A stretch of 64,000 bases of DNA from Dasypus novemcinctus (Eukaryota; Chordata; Mammalia; Cingulata; Dasypodidae), in the NCBI RefSeq assembly GCF_030445035.2, contig NC_080690.1, forward strand, positions 35,242,796-35,306,795, read 5' to 3'. The notes under the pieces were generated by a model. The model made no database searches, had not been told where the DNA came from, and saw only the letters and a program-made list of their open reading frames with translations. Positions 37,126 to 49,127 of this stretch are shown here, piece by piece. The translations under genes were made by a program, and so were the position numbers. How positions within the stretch are numbered: position 1 is the first letter of the stretch; every line of letters starts with the position of its first letter.

Positions 37126-38604
37126 ATTAAATGGGGTAGAAAGGGCAAAAGCTCTTCAGGTTATTACCTTATTTACCAAAGGTCATGATATACCTACTGG
37201 ATATGTATCAAGAACTTAGCAAGGGCTTCAGTTCTATGAAGCCACAAAAGTAGCATTTATTTAATACTCTGGTGTAACAATTTAAAAATAAATAAAGTTA
37301 TCTAAGTGCTTAGAAAAGAAAAAAAAACAAGATTGTAAATATGTCACTTTCCTAGAGAATGGTTTCTTCCTAGTATCTTTTATCCCCTATAATGCCTGCT
37401 ATATTAAAAAAAATCCACAAGGACTCTTGTGGTAGAGAGTCCATCTATTCCAATATATTCAACGCCATGCTCTCTGAGTGTTAACAGCCCTGCATTTGTA
37501 AGACTCTGAAGGGGAGAGTTCCAGGGTCTGGAAATCACATAGTTTTTCTGCCACACCTCACACAGAGAGTAGACCACATGTCTTCTAAAAGGAAGGCAGT
37601 CTTCTTTAAAAATCCATTGTAGATATCACTAGCGGCTACCAGTCAGCCTTCCAAACCTCTAAAAGCAATGGCAGCAGAGGATTAAATATACCTAACACCA
37701 ATGACTTAGTCTAGGAGCACTCAGGATGTCATTATCATTCACTACCATTACACTTTGATTGAAATTTTGACTGTTTATAGATCTTGGGATCTAGTATTTC
37801 TCATTTCAAAGAGTAAGTTATTTTTTCATATTATTTTATAAAGCCATAGTGCATTTAACTGTTCAATGAAATTTAATTTTTTATTTCAAATCTTAAGAGT
37901 AGAAAAGCCTCTTTGAAAGAACTCTTCAATGGGATGGTATGAAAACAGAGGCCTGCTTGGTAGTAATACTGGTGACTATGATTTTTGTTATTATCTAAAC
38001 CCAACCCTGTCAAAAGCCAACTTTTTTCAGAATAACTATAGCTACTTTGAGTAAAATTTGAGTAAAATCATTTCTGACATTTCATAAAGCTTAAATGCAA
38101 ACAATAATGATTAATCATAGTCACACATATGTAAACATATTCAAAGCACAATATTAAAAAGGTATATTATGTTTGAGACAAAATGGTAAAATTGGAATTT
38201 TTCAAAGACCAAGAATCATTTTACATGGCAAGTTTATTTATTCAGTAACATAATAAAAAATAGGAATATTACACTGACAGATGACTAGTGGAATTAAAGG
38301 GCAAAAGATATTATTTTAAAACAGGAAAACAACAGGATCACTTGCAATAGCTTTATAGAAAGCCTTTCATTTACAATGCCATATTTTCATGAATAGGATT
38401 AATATATGTTTTCTGTGATAAACAATAATGGTATCTGAATATTACATTCACTCAAGTGCATAAAACAGACATACACTGTCCTAACTATTTAAGCAATTAT
38501 TTTCAGCTCTTTCAATGCTATTTAATAAATAGCATAAGACAGATAAAAAGCAGACAATCATATATACTTAAGTACACAAGTTTTTGATGTTCAGTTATCT
38601 AAAT
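37126..38604. other. No gene seen
   Basis: AT-rich anonymous DNA without long ORFs. Confidence 0.4.
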
Positions 38605-38795
38605 CAGGGGTTCTTAATCAGGGGTCCATGAGCTTGAACTGAAATTCAAAAAAACATTTTCTTGTGGGATGTGTTGGTGAGGGTATGATTTATTTATTAA
38701 ATAATGCACAGTATAGTGTGGACTTAGAAAGGGGCCATGATTTCCCATCTGACTGGCAAAGGAGTCCGTGGAACAAAACAGGTTTAGAATCCCTG
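38605..38795. mobile_element. hAT-type MITE
   Basis: Short non-autonomous DNA transposon with inverted ends CAGGGGTTCTTAATC (38605-38619) and GGTTTAGAATCCCTG (38781-38795). Flanked by ATCTAAAT and GACTAAAT, an 8-bp target duplication with 6 matches, typical of hAT elements. No transposase. Confidence 0.75.
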
Positions 38796-38943
38796 GACTA
38801 AATGCATATCTATCTGTTAAATTACAACACTAATTGCTTATTATGTAAAACTGCATGAAATAATGACTCTTGACCAAATATAAACTCTGATACCTCTTGT
38901 GAGACTTCAGTAAAGACTGTCTCCATTTCAAAAATGGATTTAA

Positions 38944-39028
38944 GGGGAGTGGCTGTAGCTCAGTTGAGCCCCTGCTTCCCAACTACAAGGTTTTGGGTTC
39001 AATCCCCAGTACCTCCTCAAAAAAGGAA
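38944..39028 (+). repeat. Short tRNA-derived SINE monomer
   Basis: GGGGAGTGGCTGTAGCTCAG head, GGTTTTGGGTTCAATCCCC box B-like segment, CAGTACCTCCTCAAAAAAGG end. The approximate flanking repeat AAAATGGATTTAA / AAAAGGATTAAAA supports retroposition. Confidence 0.75.
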
Positions 39029-39299
39029 AAGGATTAAAAAAAACTAGCCTGGGGTGAATCATCAATATAAGCCAAAACAAAGAGATTGATTTCAAGGACT
39101 GAGTTCAGAATATGAAGCAACTACTTTTCTACATAATATTAATAAATAGCTTCTTTGTTCAAAATCTTAAACATAAGTGATAAATAATATTAGCAGTATG
39201 CATCCATAAGAAACAAAATATATGGCACTTTAGTGATACTACTGCTTACCCTAAAGGAAAAAATGTCACTGTTAGATCCCTCCTTGGGGCTTAAATTGT
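39029..39299. other. No gene seen
   Basis: AT-rich anonymous DNA downstream of LPCAT2. Confidence 0.4.
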
Positions 39300-40698
39300 G
39301 GTCTTATATCAATAAAGTAGGTTTTGGATTCCCTGCTTTTGGTGATTCTTTGGCATCTTTTATGCTTTCCATGTTGACATTAATGACAAGCTCTAAAGTC
39401 TGAGCTTTAGACAAAATGAACTCATATTTAGGTGGTAAAATATATTACTTTTAATATGTAAATTGGGCAAATCTGTTTTATTTATTGGGCAAGAACTACA
39501 TTCTGAATCATCCAATTCAAATATAATTCAATTCTGTGGCAAACAATTAATTATTCTCATTAGGCAATCAATGTTACCTTCAATAAGGCAATTCCCACTT
39601 AGCCTTTGGCCATAGCTGCTGTATTTTAAACAAAGTTTTAGATCAGGCAGAAGGATATGATTTCCTTGGCAGATAGTTAAGGAAATCTGTGATACACATG
39701 CATGCTAAAGAGAACATGAGTTCTGAAGGAGTCTCTCATTAATGGAGCTCTCCCATCCAACGCACTCATATTCAGTACTCTAAGAAACTGAAATGCAAAT
39801 GGAAGAAACAATCTGAAGTTAAAAGCACTAACTCTTTGATGCTCCTCTGACTATTCATTCTTTTTTTTTTTTTAAAGATTGATTTTATTTCTCTCCTCTT
39901 CCCCTCCCCGCCGCTGTCTTTTCTCTATGTTCATTCACTGTGTGTTCTTCTGTATCTGCTTGCACCCTTGGTGGCACCGGGAAACTGCATCTCTTGCTTG
40001 TTGTGTCATTTTGCTGCATCAGCTCTCTGTTTGTGGAGCACCACTCCTGGGCGGGCTGCGCTTTTTTTCACACAGGGCGGCTCTCCTCGCAGGGCAAACT
40101 CCTTGTGCGTCTGGCACCCCCATGCAGGGGCGCCCCTGCATGGCACAGCACTCCTTGCACGCGGCAGCTGTGCGCATGGGCCAGCTCACCACTCGGGTCA
40201 GGAGGCCCTGAGTATTGAACCCTGGACCCTCTCATATGGTAGGTGGATGCTCTATCAGTTGAGCCTTGTCTACTTCCCTGACTATTCATTCTTATTTCCA
40301 GATGGGAAGGGATTAGAAATGACAGAATATTACCTTTTTTTCTCTAGAGAAAAGTAGATTAAAAATTGTTTATACGTTTAAAGCTCTTTCCAGTTTGATT
40401 AATGCTTACCAGTCAATAATACTATTATAATCATTAGGATATGCAAATTAAACTGAAAAATCATAAAACATGATATTTTTCAGCACTAAATCAATCAATA
40501 AAGCACAAAATAACAAAAAAGGAATATGATTTGATACACACATGTGAATAAAAGCAATTTTAATATGAAAATCTATTATAAAAAGTTTTCCATCTTAACT
40601 TCATCATTACTCAACAAACATAGTTAAAATGTTATCAATAAATGCCTTTACAGTTTCAAGTGAAGCCACTGTGTTTTCCTCATTAGGAATATTTGCTT
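39300..40698 (-). other. LPCAT2: Probable LPCAT2 3' UTR / downstream region
   Basis: Minus-strand sequence after the LPCAT2 stop. It is AT-rich and non-coding and is interrupted by a SINE at 39863-40277. Several poly(A)-signal candidates occur on the minus strand, for example AATAAA at 39481-39486 and an ATTAAA variant near 40560. The sequence alone does not show which is used, so the transcript end is undetermined. Confidence 0.4.
39863..40277 (-). repeat. Long tRNA-derived SINE (DAS-like, second subfamily)
   Basis: Minus-strand SINE with perfect 16-bp target duplication CTGACTATTCATTCTT at 39847-39862 and 40278-40293. T tract at 39863, body with CTGTGTGTTCTTCTGTATCT, head TATCAGTTGAGCC on plus. 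It lies in the probable LPCAT2 3' UTR or just beyond it. Confidence 0.9.
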
Positions 40699-40883
40699 TC
40701 AGTCATCTTTTTTGTCTGAGGTGCTTTCTTCATGATTCTCAGGACTGACTTTATTACTTGCGACTGAGGGAGCTGCCTGGACTTCTTTTGGTAAGGAAAA
40801 CACATGGCACGTCTGGAGGTCTAAATATGTTGTAAATATCTTGGCATATTCAGGATGCTTCAGGGCAAAACTTTTAAATTCCT
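40699..40883 (-). CDS. LPCAT2: LPCAT2 terminal coding exon (C-terminal tail and stop)
   Basis: Last coding exon of lysophosphatidylcholine acyltransferase 2, an ER/lipid-droplet membrane enzyme that acylates lyso-PC and makes platelet-activating factor from lyso-PAF. On the minus strand a pyrimidine-rich acceptor ending TTCTAG precedes AG-GAA-TTT. The exon completes the codon split after the previous exon (phase 1), then reads EEFKSFALKHPEYAKIF through TTYLDLQTCHVFSLPKEVQ to a Ser/Lys-rich tail ending SDKKDD and TGA (stop at 40699-40701). Sixty-one codons, including the stop, plus two bases, all open. From memory, the sequence agrees with mammalian LPCAT2 nearly residue for residue. The dilysine-type KKDD end is typical of LPCAT2 and fits ER retrieval. 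The 3' UTR must run towards lower coordinates. A SINE at 39863-40277 lies in or just beyond it. Confidence 0.96.
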
Positions 40884-40989
40884 CTAGAAGAGGAGAAAAA
40901 AAAATCCAATAAATTGGGGCAAATCTTCTTTTGGCATGATGCAGATTAACACATGACTTTAATAATACAATTATAGCAAAATTCTATTA

Positions 40990-41695
40990 CTCAACTCTCA
41001 AACACTACTGGTGAGAATATAAATTGCCCAAGAACTTTGGAAAATAGTTTTTTCCATTACCTAGACATGTTGAAGATAGGCATACTCTATGACCTTTGAT
41101 TCTACTTCTAGGCAGAATATAATCTAGAGACAAGTGTGTATTTAGCTCTAGGAGTCATATATAAGACTGTTCATAGCAACATTATTTATAACAGGTAAAA
41201 AAAGGAGACAATTCAGATATTTATCAACAGTAGAATGGATGTCTATATTGTAACACATTCATGGAACAAAATGCTATAAAACAATGAAAATGAACGAACA
41301 GCCTCTTTGTAACAATATGGATGAATCTTAAAGCCATAATGTTGAATGAAGGAAACCAGATATAGAAGAGCACATGCTGTAGTATTCCATTTATATATAG
41401 TTCAAAAGCTTGGGCAAAACTAAAATGGAGTACTTAAGGGTGCACAATTTTGTGTTAAAACTATAAAAAGTAAGGCAGACTTTCCTTTTCAAGTCAGGAC
41501 AGTACTCTCCCTCTGTAAGGGAGAGAAAGGGGTTGCGGTTGGAAAGCTGCATGCAGTGGTTTTGGGGGCTCTAGCCCTGAGTGGTAGTGTCACAGGTGTT
41601 CATTATATAAAACTTCATTATGTTCTACATTTCCGTTTTATTCAGTTTTCTGAATTTTTGTCACTTTTCACAATAAAAACTGTTAAAAAAAATTC
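40990..41695 (+). mobile_element. L1ME-like 3' end in LPCAT2 intron
   Basis: Plus-strand old L1 3' part: 'AACATTATTTATAACAGGTA', 'GGAACAAAATGCTATAAAAC', 'AATATGGATGAATCTTAAAG', and the 3' end 'TTTTCACAATAAAAACTGTT' followed by A-rich sequence. Intronic, no ORF. Confidence 0.7.
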
Positions 41696-43721
41696 TATTA
41701 CCCCAAAAGTTCCATTACTGGCTTTTAAAACTATTTAACCTTTAACTTGGTATTCAAAAATGCAGTTTTAAAAAGCTGAGCCTTGGCTTAGATCAATAAT
41801 GGCTAGCAGAGTGTATAATACGTACTAATATCACAAGACCTCTGAGTAAAGGGCCTTTTTATTTCAAGTGTTTTAGAGTTAGGAACAGAGCTAGAACTAT
41901 AGAAGACTTATTAAGGTAACCATCAGGGACTGAACCTCAAGCCTCCAATAACCTGGAGTTTCTGAAATATAGTATTGCCCTTAATTTTGAAATTTCTCTA
42001 TTTTTTCCTGATTGGGTGAAGAAAACTTTATTGAATTCTTAGAGCAAAGAAAGCTTTGTCTTTGAATCAGCTTGCTATTTGATTCTACAATAAAAGGATT
42101 TAAACCCAATGTCCTTTTTCTAATCATTTTTAAAAAAATCCTCTGATATCTAGTTTACTTCATTCCTGCAGTACTTTAGGCTATTTAATAATTCCTAAAG
42201 ATAAAAACAGGTTTTAGTGATGAGTAAGTTACCAGATTGAGCCCAAATCATTCTTTCCAATTTCCAACATCATTTTGAATTAACAGACTACTTTATATTT
42301 CCAAATCAGGTGAGTTATTAATAATCTCCTTAATATCCAAAATAAGGCTCCCCTGCATGCATCTATTTCCCTGCTAGAGACAGAGAAGAATTTCTACAGT
42401 AAGTCAGCATGTAAGTTGATCCACTGAAACCAAGTTTTAATTTCTAGGCTTGTGCTTTGTTCAAAATATCAAAATATAATATCTGTCCTCTGCTGGATGT
42501 CAGTGGCATTAAAGAGTAACAAATTTCTAAAACTTTCCTGTGAACTGGCTATAAGTGGAATTTGGGCATTAATTTAGCTAATGTAAAGATAAGACCAAAA
42601 GCAATTTTAATAATCACACACTATTTAAATGGCTACATTCACGAGACCTATTTTTTTTTTTTAATCCATACTTAAATATTTCAAATATTTCTCCCAACTT
42701 CAGCAAATGTGGATTTGTATAATAGTCATGAAAGGGAGATATTCTGCATAATCTGGAAAAAACTGAATTCCAAAAAACAAGACTGTTTATCTAAAAAATT
42801 ATTATAATAGGTAAAATTATGGTTATCTACAAATCATTTGTAGTCTTAGCTTCCTTTGAAAAAGTTCTTCAAAATACGTATTTTTAAAATTTGGTAGTCT
42901 GAAGCAATAAAGTGTCTGACTTATGAAAGGAAAATGGTCAGAGAAACAATTAGTACTCATGGGGCTTATGACTCATGTTTTGTCTCCGTATATATTTCCT
43001 CACTTTATATTTTCTCATTTTTACAAAATGAACTCAATAGAGTAAGTGCCCTAGGCACCTAATTACCTAAAATGGAATTATAAAGGGCAACCAAAATGAC
43101 AGTAATTAAAAACAGAGAGCAAAGGAAGTATGTGATCCAATTTCCCTCCCATGAAAGTTAACAAGCTGAAACTCTTTGAACACCATAAGAAAAACGTCAT
43201 TCAAGATTAGTCTCCCTCCAGCCAGAGGAAAGAGACTTGGAAATGATAAGTCACCCTGCCATCTATGAACACATCAAAGCTAAAGCAGGGAAACAATCAC
43301 TAAGATCTGTCCATTGAAGGGTGTTTCTCGATAAATGACTGCACGTGAATTTGATCTACAGTCCTTTAGCAAAATGGGACATGTTTTGACTAAAGCCACC
43401 AGGAGAAAGGTCAGTCACTGATGGATGGACCTGCCACTCTGCCACAAAGCTTTCTTCCATAATAGTGCCTACCTCACTGGAGTTGCTACCAGGATGACAT
43501 GAAATAATGAACGTGAAAGCTTCTACGAGCCGGTAACAGAAAATAATTAATGCTTTAGCTACTATAACTATTGTTAACTCTGCCCTATCTGTCTACTGGG
43601 ATTACCAGCCAACTTGGTTAACTTGCTCAGTTTGGCCTGGCCACACTGATAACAGAGAGGAAAAGCCCCTTAAAGAGGGCTGCAGCTATGAGGGAAATGA
43701 GAGGCAGGAAAGCGTAAAGGT
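41696..43721 (-). other. LPCAT2 last intron, anonymous part
   Basis: Intronic AT-rich DNA with no repeat or ORF that I recognise. Confidence 0.5.
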
Positions 43722-43960
43722 CAGTGGTGCATGCTTTAAAGCCAGTCAGCCTTGGAATTTGAATCCTGCTCTACCATTCTCTAAATGGGTGGCCTTAAGT
43801 AATTGACTTAATTCTTTATATCTCAATGAAATGAGCACAATTAAGTGTACTAATTAACTAAGCTTGCTATAAGGATTAAATGAGTTGATATATATAAAAT
43901 GTGTAGAAGTGTGCTTGGCATATGGTAACTTCTCAAAAATTAATTATTATTATTATATTA
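43722..43960 (+). repeat. MIR SINE in LPCAT2 intron
   Basis: Full-span, diverged MIR: 'CAGCCTTGGAATTTGAATCC' head, 'AGTAATTGACTTAATTC' core, 'AGGATTAAATGAGTTGATAT', 'GTGTGCTTGGCATATGGTAA' and an ATTATTATT end. Confidence 0.75.
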
Positions 43961-44109
43961 CTACTCCCATTTTATGGTCATCATCATTATTACTATTACT
44001 TCTATTATTAATAAAATTAGTTTTGGGAAATTATCATTTTATGTAGATCAATCTACAGTATGGCTGCCTTCCTTGTAAACTGAATCAGGAGACCAAACAG
44101 CCTACTCAC

Positions 44110-44245
44110 CATAGGAAACAGAATCCCCTTGGGCTATCTCCTTGAAGAGACCAGAGACATCAAGGTCAGGTACTCCAAGGGAAGCCTGCAGAATAGTAGA
44201 AAACTCTTCTTCTGTTATATAGCCATCCTCATCAACATCAAAGAG
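44110..44245 (-). CDS. LPCAT2: LPCAT2 penultimate coding exon (second EF-hand)
   Basis: Internal exon of 136 bp on the minus strand. It is flanked by an acceptor ending TTCCTTCAG and a donor GTGAGTAGG. It starts in phase 0 and leaves one base of the next codon. The translation begins LFDVDEDGYITEEEFSTIL and ends EIAQGDSVSY. DVDEDGYITEEE is a canonical 12-residue EF-hand loop with acidic positions 1, 3, 5 and 12 and Gly at 6. Its phase joins exactly to the exons at 49128-49226 and 40699-40883, so the three together give one uninterrupted reading frame. In LPCAT2 the EF-hands lie C-terminal to the acyltransferase domain and face the cytosol. No frame breaks are seen. Confidence 0.96.
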
Positions 44246-44289
44246 CTGAAGGAAAAAGAAAATGAAATATAGGAATTAGGTCCCTCAGA

Positions 44290-45700
44290 GCAACAGTGGT
44301 ATGGCATAATCTTGGAATAATTCAAATATCTTTAATAATTCAAACATTTATTGTGACAGGGGCCAGGGATACATATATGAAGAAAGTATTGTCTCTGCTA
44401 TCCACCCAGCACTTACAGTCTAATGGTGGAGTGGGACAGAATCAAAATAGGGGCTATAACAATAGTGAGTACAAGGGACATGGAAGTCCTGTGGAGAGCA
44501 TGATGAATTCTCCCAAATGGGTCAGCAAAGGTTTTAAAGATGAGATGACATTTGAGTTGGTTCTCAGAATGTGGTATAGCAATTGATTGCCTGGGACTCC
44601 AAACAGGAGACTGAAGGAGAAGTAGAAATATGACCATGATGGTTATATGTTGCCACACCTAATCTACTAGTTGATGGGAAGGGATGTGGTATGATCATAT
44701 GCCAGTAGAGGGAGTTCTCTTAAGCATAATGTGGAGGATGGATTATGGGCAGAAGAATGGGTTGTTGGTAAAATTAGAGGCAAGAAAACCACTTAAGTGT
44801 CTATGACAAAGAAGCAGGAAGGATAGGAAGGGACAGAATTTACAAGGAAACAAAGACAGGGCTTGCATATCACTTAGATGCTTATAATGATGGAAAAAAA
44901 GGAGCTGAAGATGACTGAAGTTTCTAGTTTGGGCAACTAGGTGGAAGTGGGTTACATTAAACAAGAGTAGGACAATAGTCGGAGGAACAGGTTCCAAGAT
45001 TAGATCAAGAGTTGGACCTGAACAGGTGGAATTTGAGTTTGAGCTGCCAGGAGGAAGCAAGATATCTGGCATATCCGCTCAGAAGATTGATGAAACTTGA
45101 GATAATAATTCAGGTAAGAAATGAAACTGTGGATGTATTTGAGTTTATCTGCAGAGAATGTACAAAGTAAGACAAAGCCCTGGAAACAGCAAAAAACACA
45201 CAGATAGGGAAGAGGAACTGACAATGAACTCTAAGAGTAGGCAGTCAGACAGAAAGGAGAACCAACATCTTGGAAGCTAAGGGAGGGCTTTCAGGAAAGA
45301 TGAAGAGACTCTGACAGTGGTAGTGGCCAACTGAGTAAATACCATGGAAAGGCCAAGCAAGAAGCAAAAAAAAATGCTGGATTTGGTAATTAGGAAGTCT
45401 TGATGACTTTAGTGAACCCAATTTCAGGGAACTGGAATTGGAAATTGAATCAAGACAGAAATGGGAATTAAGGAATGAATAGAAGTGAAAGGTAGAAGAA
45501 ACAAGTATGGACTCTTCTTTCAATGGCATAAAAATAAAGTAAAAAAGGGATGGAATAGAGGGAAGGAGATAAATTGGGTGGTAGCTGGATGTACAAGAGA
45601 AGGCTGTCTTTAGGAAGGAAGAGAATGAATATATTTATAAGTGGAGAAGAAAAAGGTAGTAGGGTGGGATAGGGTGAAAGTCAAGCAGCAAAACAGGGAT
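44290..45700 (+). repeat. Long ancient interspersed repeat in LPCAT2 intron
   Basis: Blocks typical of a common old mammalian repeat of L2/MIR age: 'CAGGGATACATATATGAAG' near 44363, 'CACTTACAGTCTAATGGTGG' (44410), 'GATGACATTTGAGTTGGTTC' (44543), 'GAGTTTGAGCTGCCAGGAGG' (45033) and 'AAATTGGGTGGTAGCTGG' (45570). Together they suggest one long element. The family name could not be fixed by eye. A similar segment occurs at 960-1560. Confidence 0.5.
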
Positions 45701-45759
45701 AGCTAATGGATAATTACCCCATATTTAAATTTTTTTCCTAAGTATTAAGAGTAAATGAT

Positions 45760-46197
45760 GAGAAACAGATGTGGCTCAAGCAGTTGGGCTCCTGTCTACC
45801 ATATAGGAGGTCCAGAGTTCAATGCCCAGGGCCTCCTGGTAAGGGCAAGCTGGCCCAGGTGGAGTGCTGGTCTGCACAGGAATGCCAACCCACATGGGAG
45901 TGCCATCTGGCACAGGAATGCTACCCCACACAGAAGAGCTGGCTGACTTGGAGAGCTGGCACAGCAAGATGATGCAACAAGAGACACAGAGGACAGAAAA
46001 TAAGAAGATAGAACAGGGAGCTGAGGTGGCACAAGACAGTAACTACTTCTCTCCCAACCTGGAAGGTCCCAGAATCAGTTCCTGGAGCCGCCTAATGAAA
46101 ATACAACCGAAAACAGAACAACACACAACGAATGAACACAGACAGCAGACAACCTGGGGAAGGAAGGTGATGATAAATAAATAAATCTTTAAAAAAA
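45760..46197 (+). repeat. Long tRNA-derived SINE variant in LPCAT2 intron
   Basis: Head AGAAACAGATGTGGCTCAAG and GGTCCAGAGTTCAATGCCC, then a body with short internal repeats (GCACAGGAATGC twice, CACATGGGAGTGCC) unlike the other long SINEs. Tail (AAAT)n. Perfect 13-bp target duplication AAGAGTAAATGAT at 45747-45759 and 46198-46210. Confidence 0.85.
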
Positions 46198-46210
46198 AAG
46201 AGTAAATGAT

Positions 46211-46445
46211 ATAAGCACTTATACTTCGCAGGCACTGGCCAAAAGTGTTCAAATCACATTATATGCAATAACTCGTTTAGTTCTCATGATAATCATAAGA
46301 CTAAGGGAGATGCCATTATTAGGTCTATCTTACAGAGGAGAAAGCTGAGGCACAAGAAAGTTAGTAACTTTCCTAATATTATACAATTAGTAAGTAGTAG
46401 AGTGGATAACAAAATCCAGGCAATAATATCCAGAGTTCCTGCTGT
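46211..46445 (-). repeat. MIR SINE in LPCAT2 intron
   Basis: Antisense MIR: 'CACATTATATGCAATAACTC', 'TTAGTTCTCATGATAATC', 'CTTACAGAGGAGAAAGCTGA', 'GGCACAAGAAAGTTAGTAAC' and 'TTAGTAAGTAGTAGAGTGG'. Confidence 0.75.
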
Positions 46446-49127
46446 TAAGGTATCAATTTATGATCAGAAAAATAATAAAAATAGAGAAAACAGGCATTAG
46501 ATGAAATGTGTTAATCATGAAAAGAACAAGCAAATACCAAACAGTGCTTTAATTTTCCATGAAGGTAGAAGGAAAAATAGAACTTTAAGAGTGTTTTGCT
46601 GTCCCTAGCTGAGAAAGTACAAGCTTCTTGTCCATTTTCCACCATTCAACCACTAATTGGGAGATAAGATAGTTGAAAGTGAAAAATATGTTAGCAATCC
46701 TTTTCACAACCTGTAGCCCCAAGGTTCTTTGGGGACCATGGACTTCCAGTTGTAATTGCCAGGATTCAGTGCCCTCCCACCTCCTCACTGGCTCTAAGCT
46801 TTCTTCAAAGGTACATTACAACTTCAAATTCCATCTCTAAAGAGTTTTCACTAATTCATCTTAACAGTCTAAATTCTTGCCACTTTTGGGCTGTGAGGAC
46901 TCTCACTCTGTGTAAGTTTCCTTCACAGGTTTATACTGGAGACTTTTATTTCCCTAGATCAGTCCTTTGCCACAACTACCCCCAGATAATTCCCTCACTA
47001 ACCAACCATCCTCAATTTCCCTCACTTTTCATCCTTCAGTCTCCCTGCTATAAAGTTCCCAGATCTAAGGCCTTATGATCTAGGCTCTGGTAGAAAGTTT
47101 AACAGACTAGTTTCCCATGAGGAAATAATATCTTCCCATTGCATAAACTACTGTGGGATGCCTAATCAAAGTATCCTGTCTTTCCCAGCTGGCACATGGT
47201 TCAAGATCACTTAGACCTTTCCTGGAAATTTAATTTTGAACAGAGTTGGGGTTTGCTCATTTCAACTACAGTGCTTAAGAGAAAGAGTAGAGCAGTCCCT
47301 ATAGCTGGGTCCTCTAGAGCGGTTCTGAGGCTTTCCTTGAGCCTACTCCCCAGCCTTACATGCATTCCTCTTTTGGCACAGTCAGCCAGTTTTATTGCTT
47401 GCATCTGAAGAACTCTATTATTCTACCTCTAAATGTCACCGTGAAGATGAAAGGAGATAAAAACATTTCTGTGATTATAACTGTGAAATGCTACCCAAGT
47501 AAAAGGATGTGAAAGGATCTTATACGCAAAAGAATATTATTACATGAAAAATAAAAGTATGCCAAAATATTTTCATAATCATAAAGCATACCTGAAAACA
47601 CTGGAAAATAACCAATGTAAAGCATGACCTTTGCCTTATTGGAAAAAAAAAGCCAATTATAGTTTTAGGTCCTTCTTTCCTCCCACCCCTTCCCCCCAAA
47701 CCAAGGTCTAGGCCAGATAAAAATCTCACATCTTCTTTAAAAACAGTAATTACTGGGATTAAGGGCCAACTTTTCCATCGGGCCTTTCATTGGTAAACCC
47801 AAAGTGGCCATTTACTCAACCTAACTTATTATTACATATACAATCCTAAAACAGAAGCAGAAATATTTGGATCAGAATAAGTTAGCTATATGTGTAATTT
47901 TAGGTTTTATGATGAATAAGCCTGTAAAAGCCAAAGGTTTTAAAGTTGGAAAAAGTTCTGGAATTTGCCTTATGACCATCTGCTAAGCATCAACTTTTTA
48001 GGTTCTTTACAGGCTTAGCAATAACTCAGTTTAAACCAATCTGAAATAAAAAGTAAACTCAGGGACTCCTCTATCAGTGATAGAACACATGAAAAATTCC
48101 TGGGGCTATCCCTGGTGGCCTTGAAGGCATAAGAAAGTACTCAGAGAGAGAGTCTCTTTAGATAACAGAGGAAAGAAGGCTGGTCAGAGCCCCAGTGGGA
48201 TATTCTTCTCAGAGAAAATCAGGAAGAGGTACATTCAGGGAACAAGAATAACAAAGGTCAGGGCAGGCCTGCTGGATGGAAGCAAATAGACAAAGCGCCT
48301 GGACAAGAAGAGAGCAATATAAAAAGGTTTCTTTAAGACAGATCAGGAGATCAAGTTTTTGTTCTACTTGAGAGGTGACCATACAAGCTTAGAACTCAAA
48401 GGCATCATTTAACTTAATACTAGATGAAGTACCTCCAGCCTCAGAAGAACTGAAAACACACTTTGGGAATGTATTCTTCCATTTCTCTTCATACATGTAA
48501 GTGATGAAGGGAGTCTGGATCTCAAAATTCAAACTTCCATTCAGCGCTGCTGGGGACTGGGACCACAGATTTTATTCATCTGCCTCTAACTTAGCTCCCT
48601 GTAATGCTGTGAAAATATACTACAGGAAAATGTGCCAGGTGGAGATTTGGGAAGTTTATAATGGTGTTCACCTGACACCATAACAAAATAAATTCTATTA
48701 GGAAAATACCACTTAAAGTATCTTTGACATACAGGGTGAGAAAATAAGGATGGAACAGGACTTTACGGATGACGAATTAGGATGACTAGTGACAGGTCAT
48801 GTTTATTTATAAAACTCACTTTGGGGCTTCAAAGTGGGGAGGCTGAAAATAAATAATTTTTAAAGTTAATATGTTAAATCACCTGCTCTTCAATCTTGAT
48901 GTTGTTAATGTTAAGTAGGCTGCTTCTAAAGACTTTTCTGCTTAAACTGATGCTTGTGTTTTCTTTATTTTTCAATAGCAATTGGCTTAATCTCATTACT
49001 CTCTTGTCCATGTCACAACAGATCTACAAGCTCATGTAATAGATTCAGTGATTCTCAAATTAATACACTTAGAGTCAACACCTGTTTGTGAGGCAGCCTG
49101 GGATGCTTTCAGTGGGGCTGACAGTAC
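46446..49127 (-). other. LPCAT2 intron, anonymous part
   Basis: Intronic DNA between the 49128 and 44110 exons. Short chance ORFs only. Polypyrimidine sequence for the 44245 acceptor lies immediately upstream of that exon. Confidence 0.5.

Noticed and set aside
1-40698. SLC6A2, expected downstream of LPCAT2
   Set aside because: No transporter-like exon was recognised on the minus strand; the gene probably lies outside the window.
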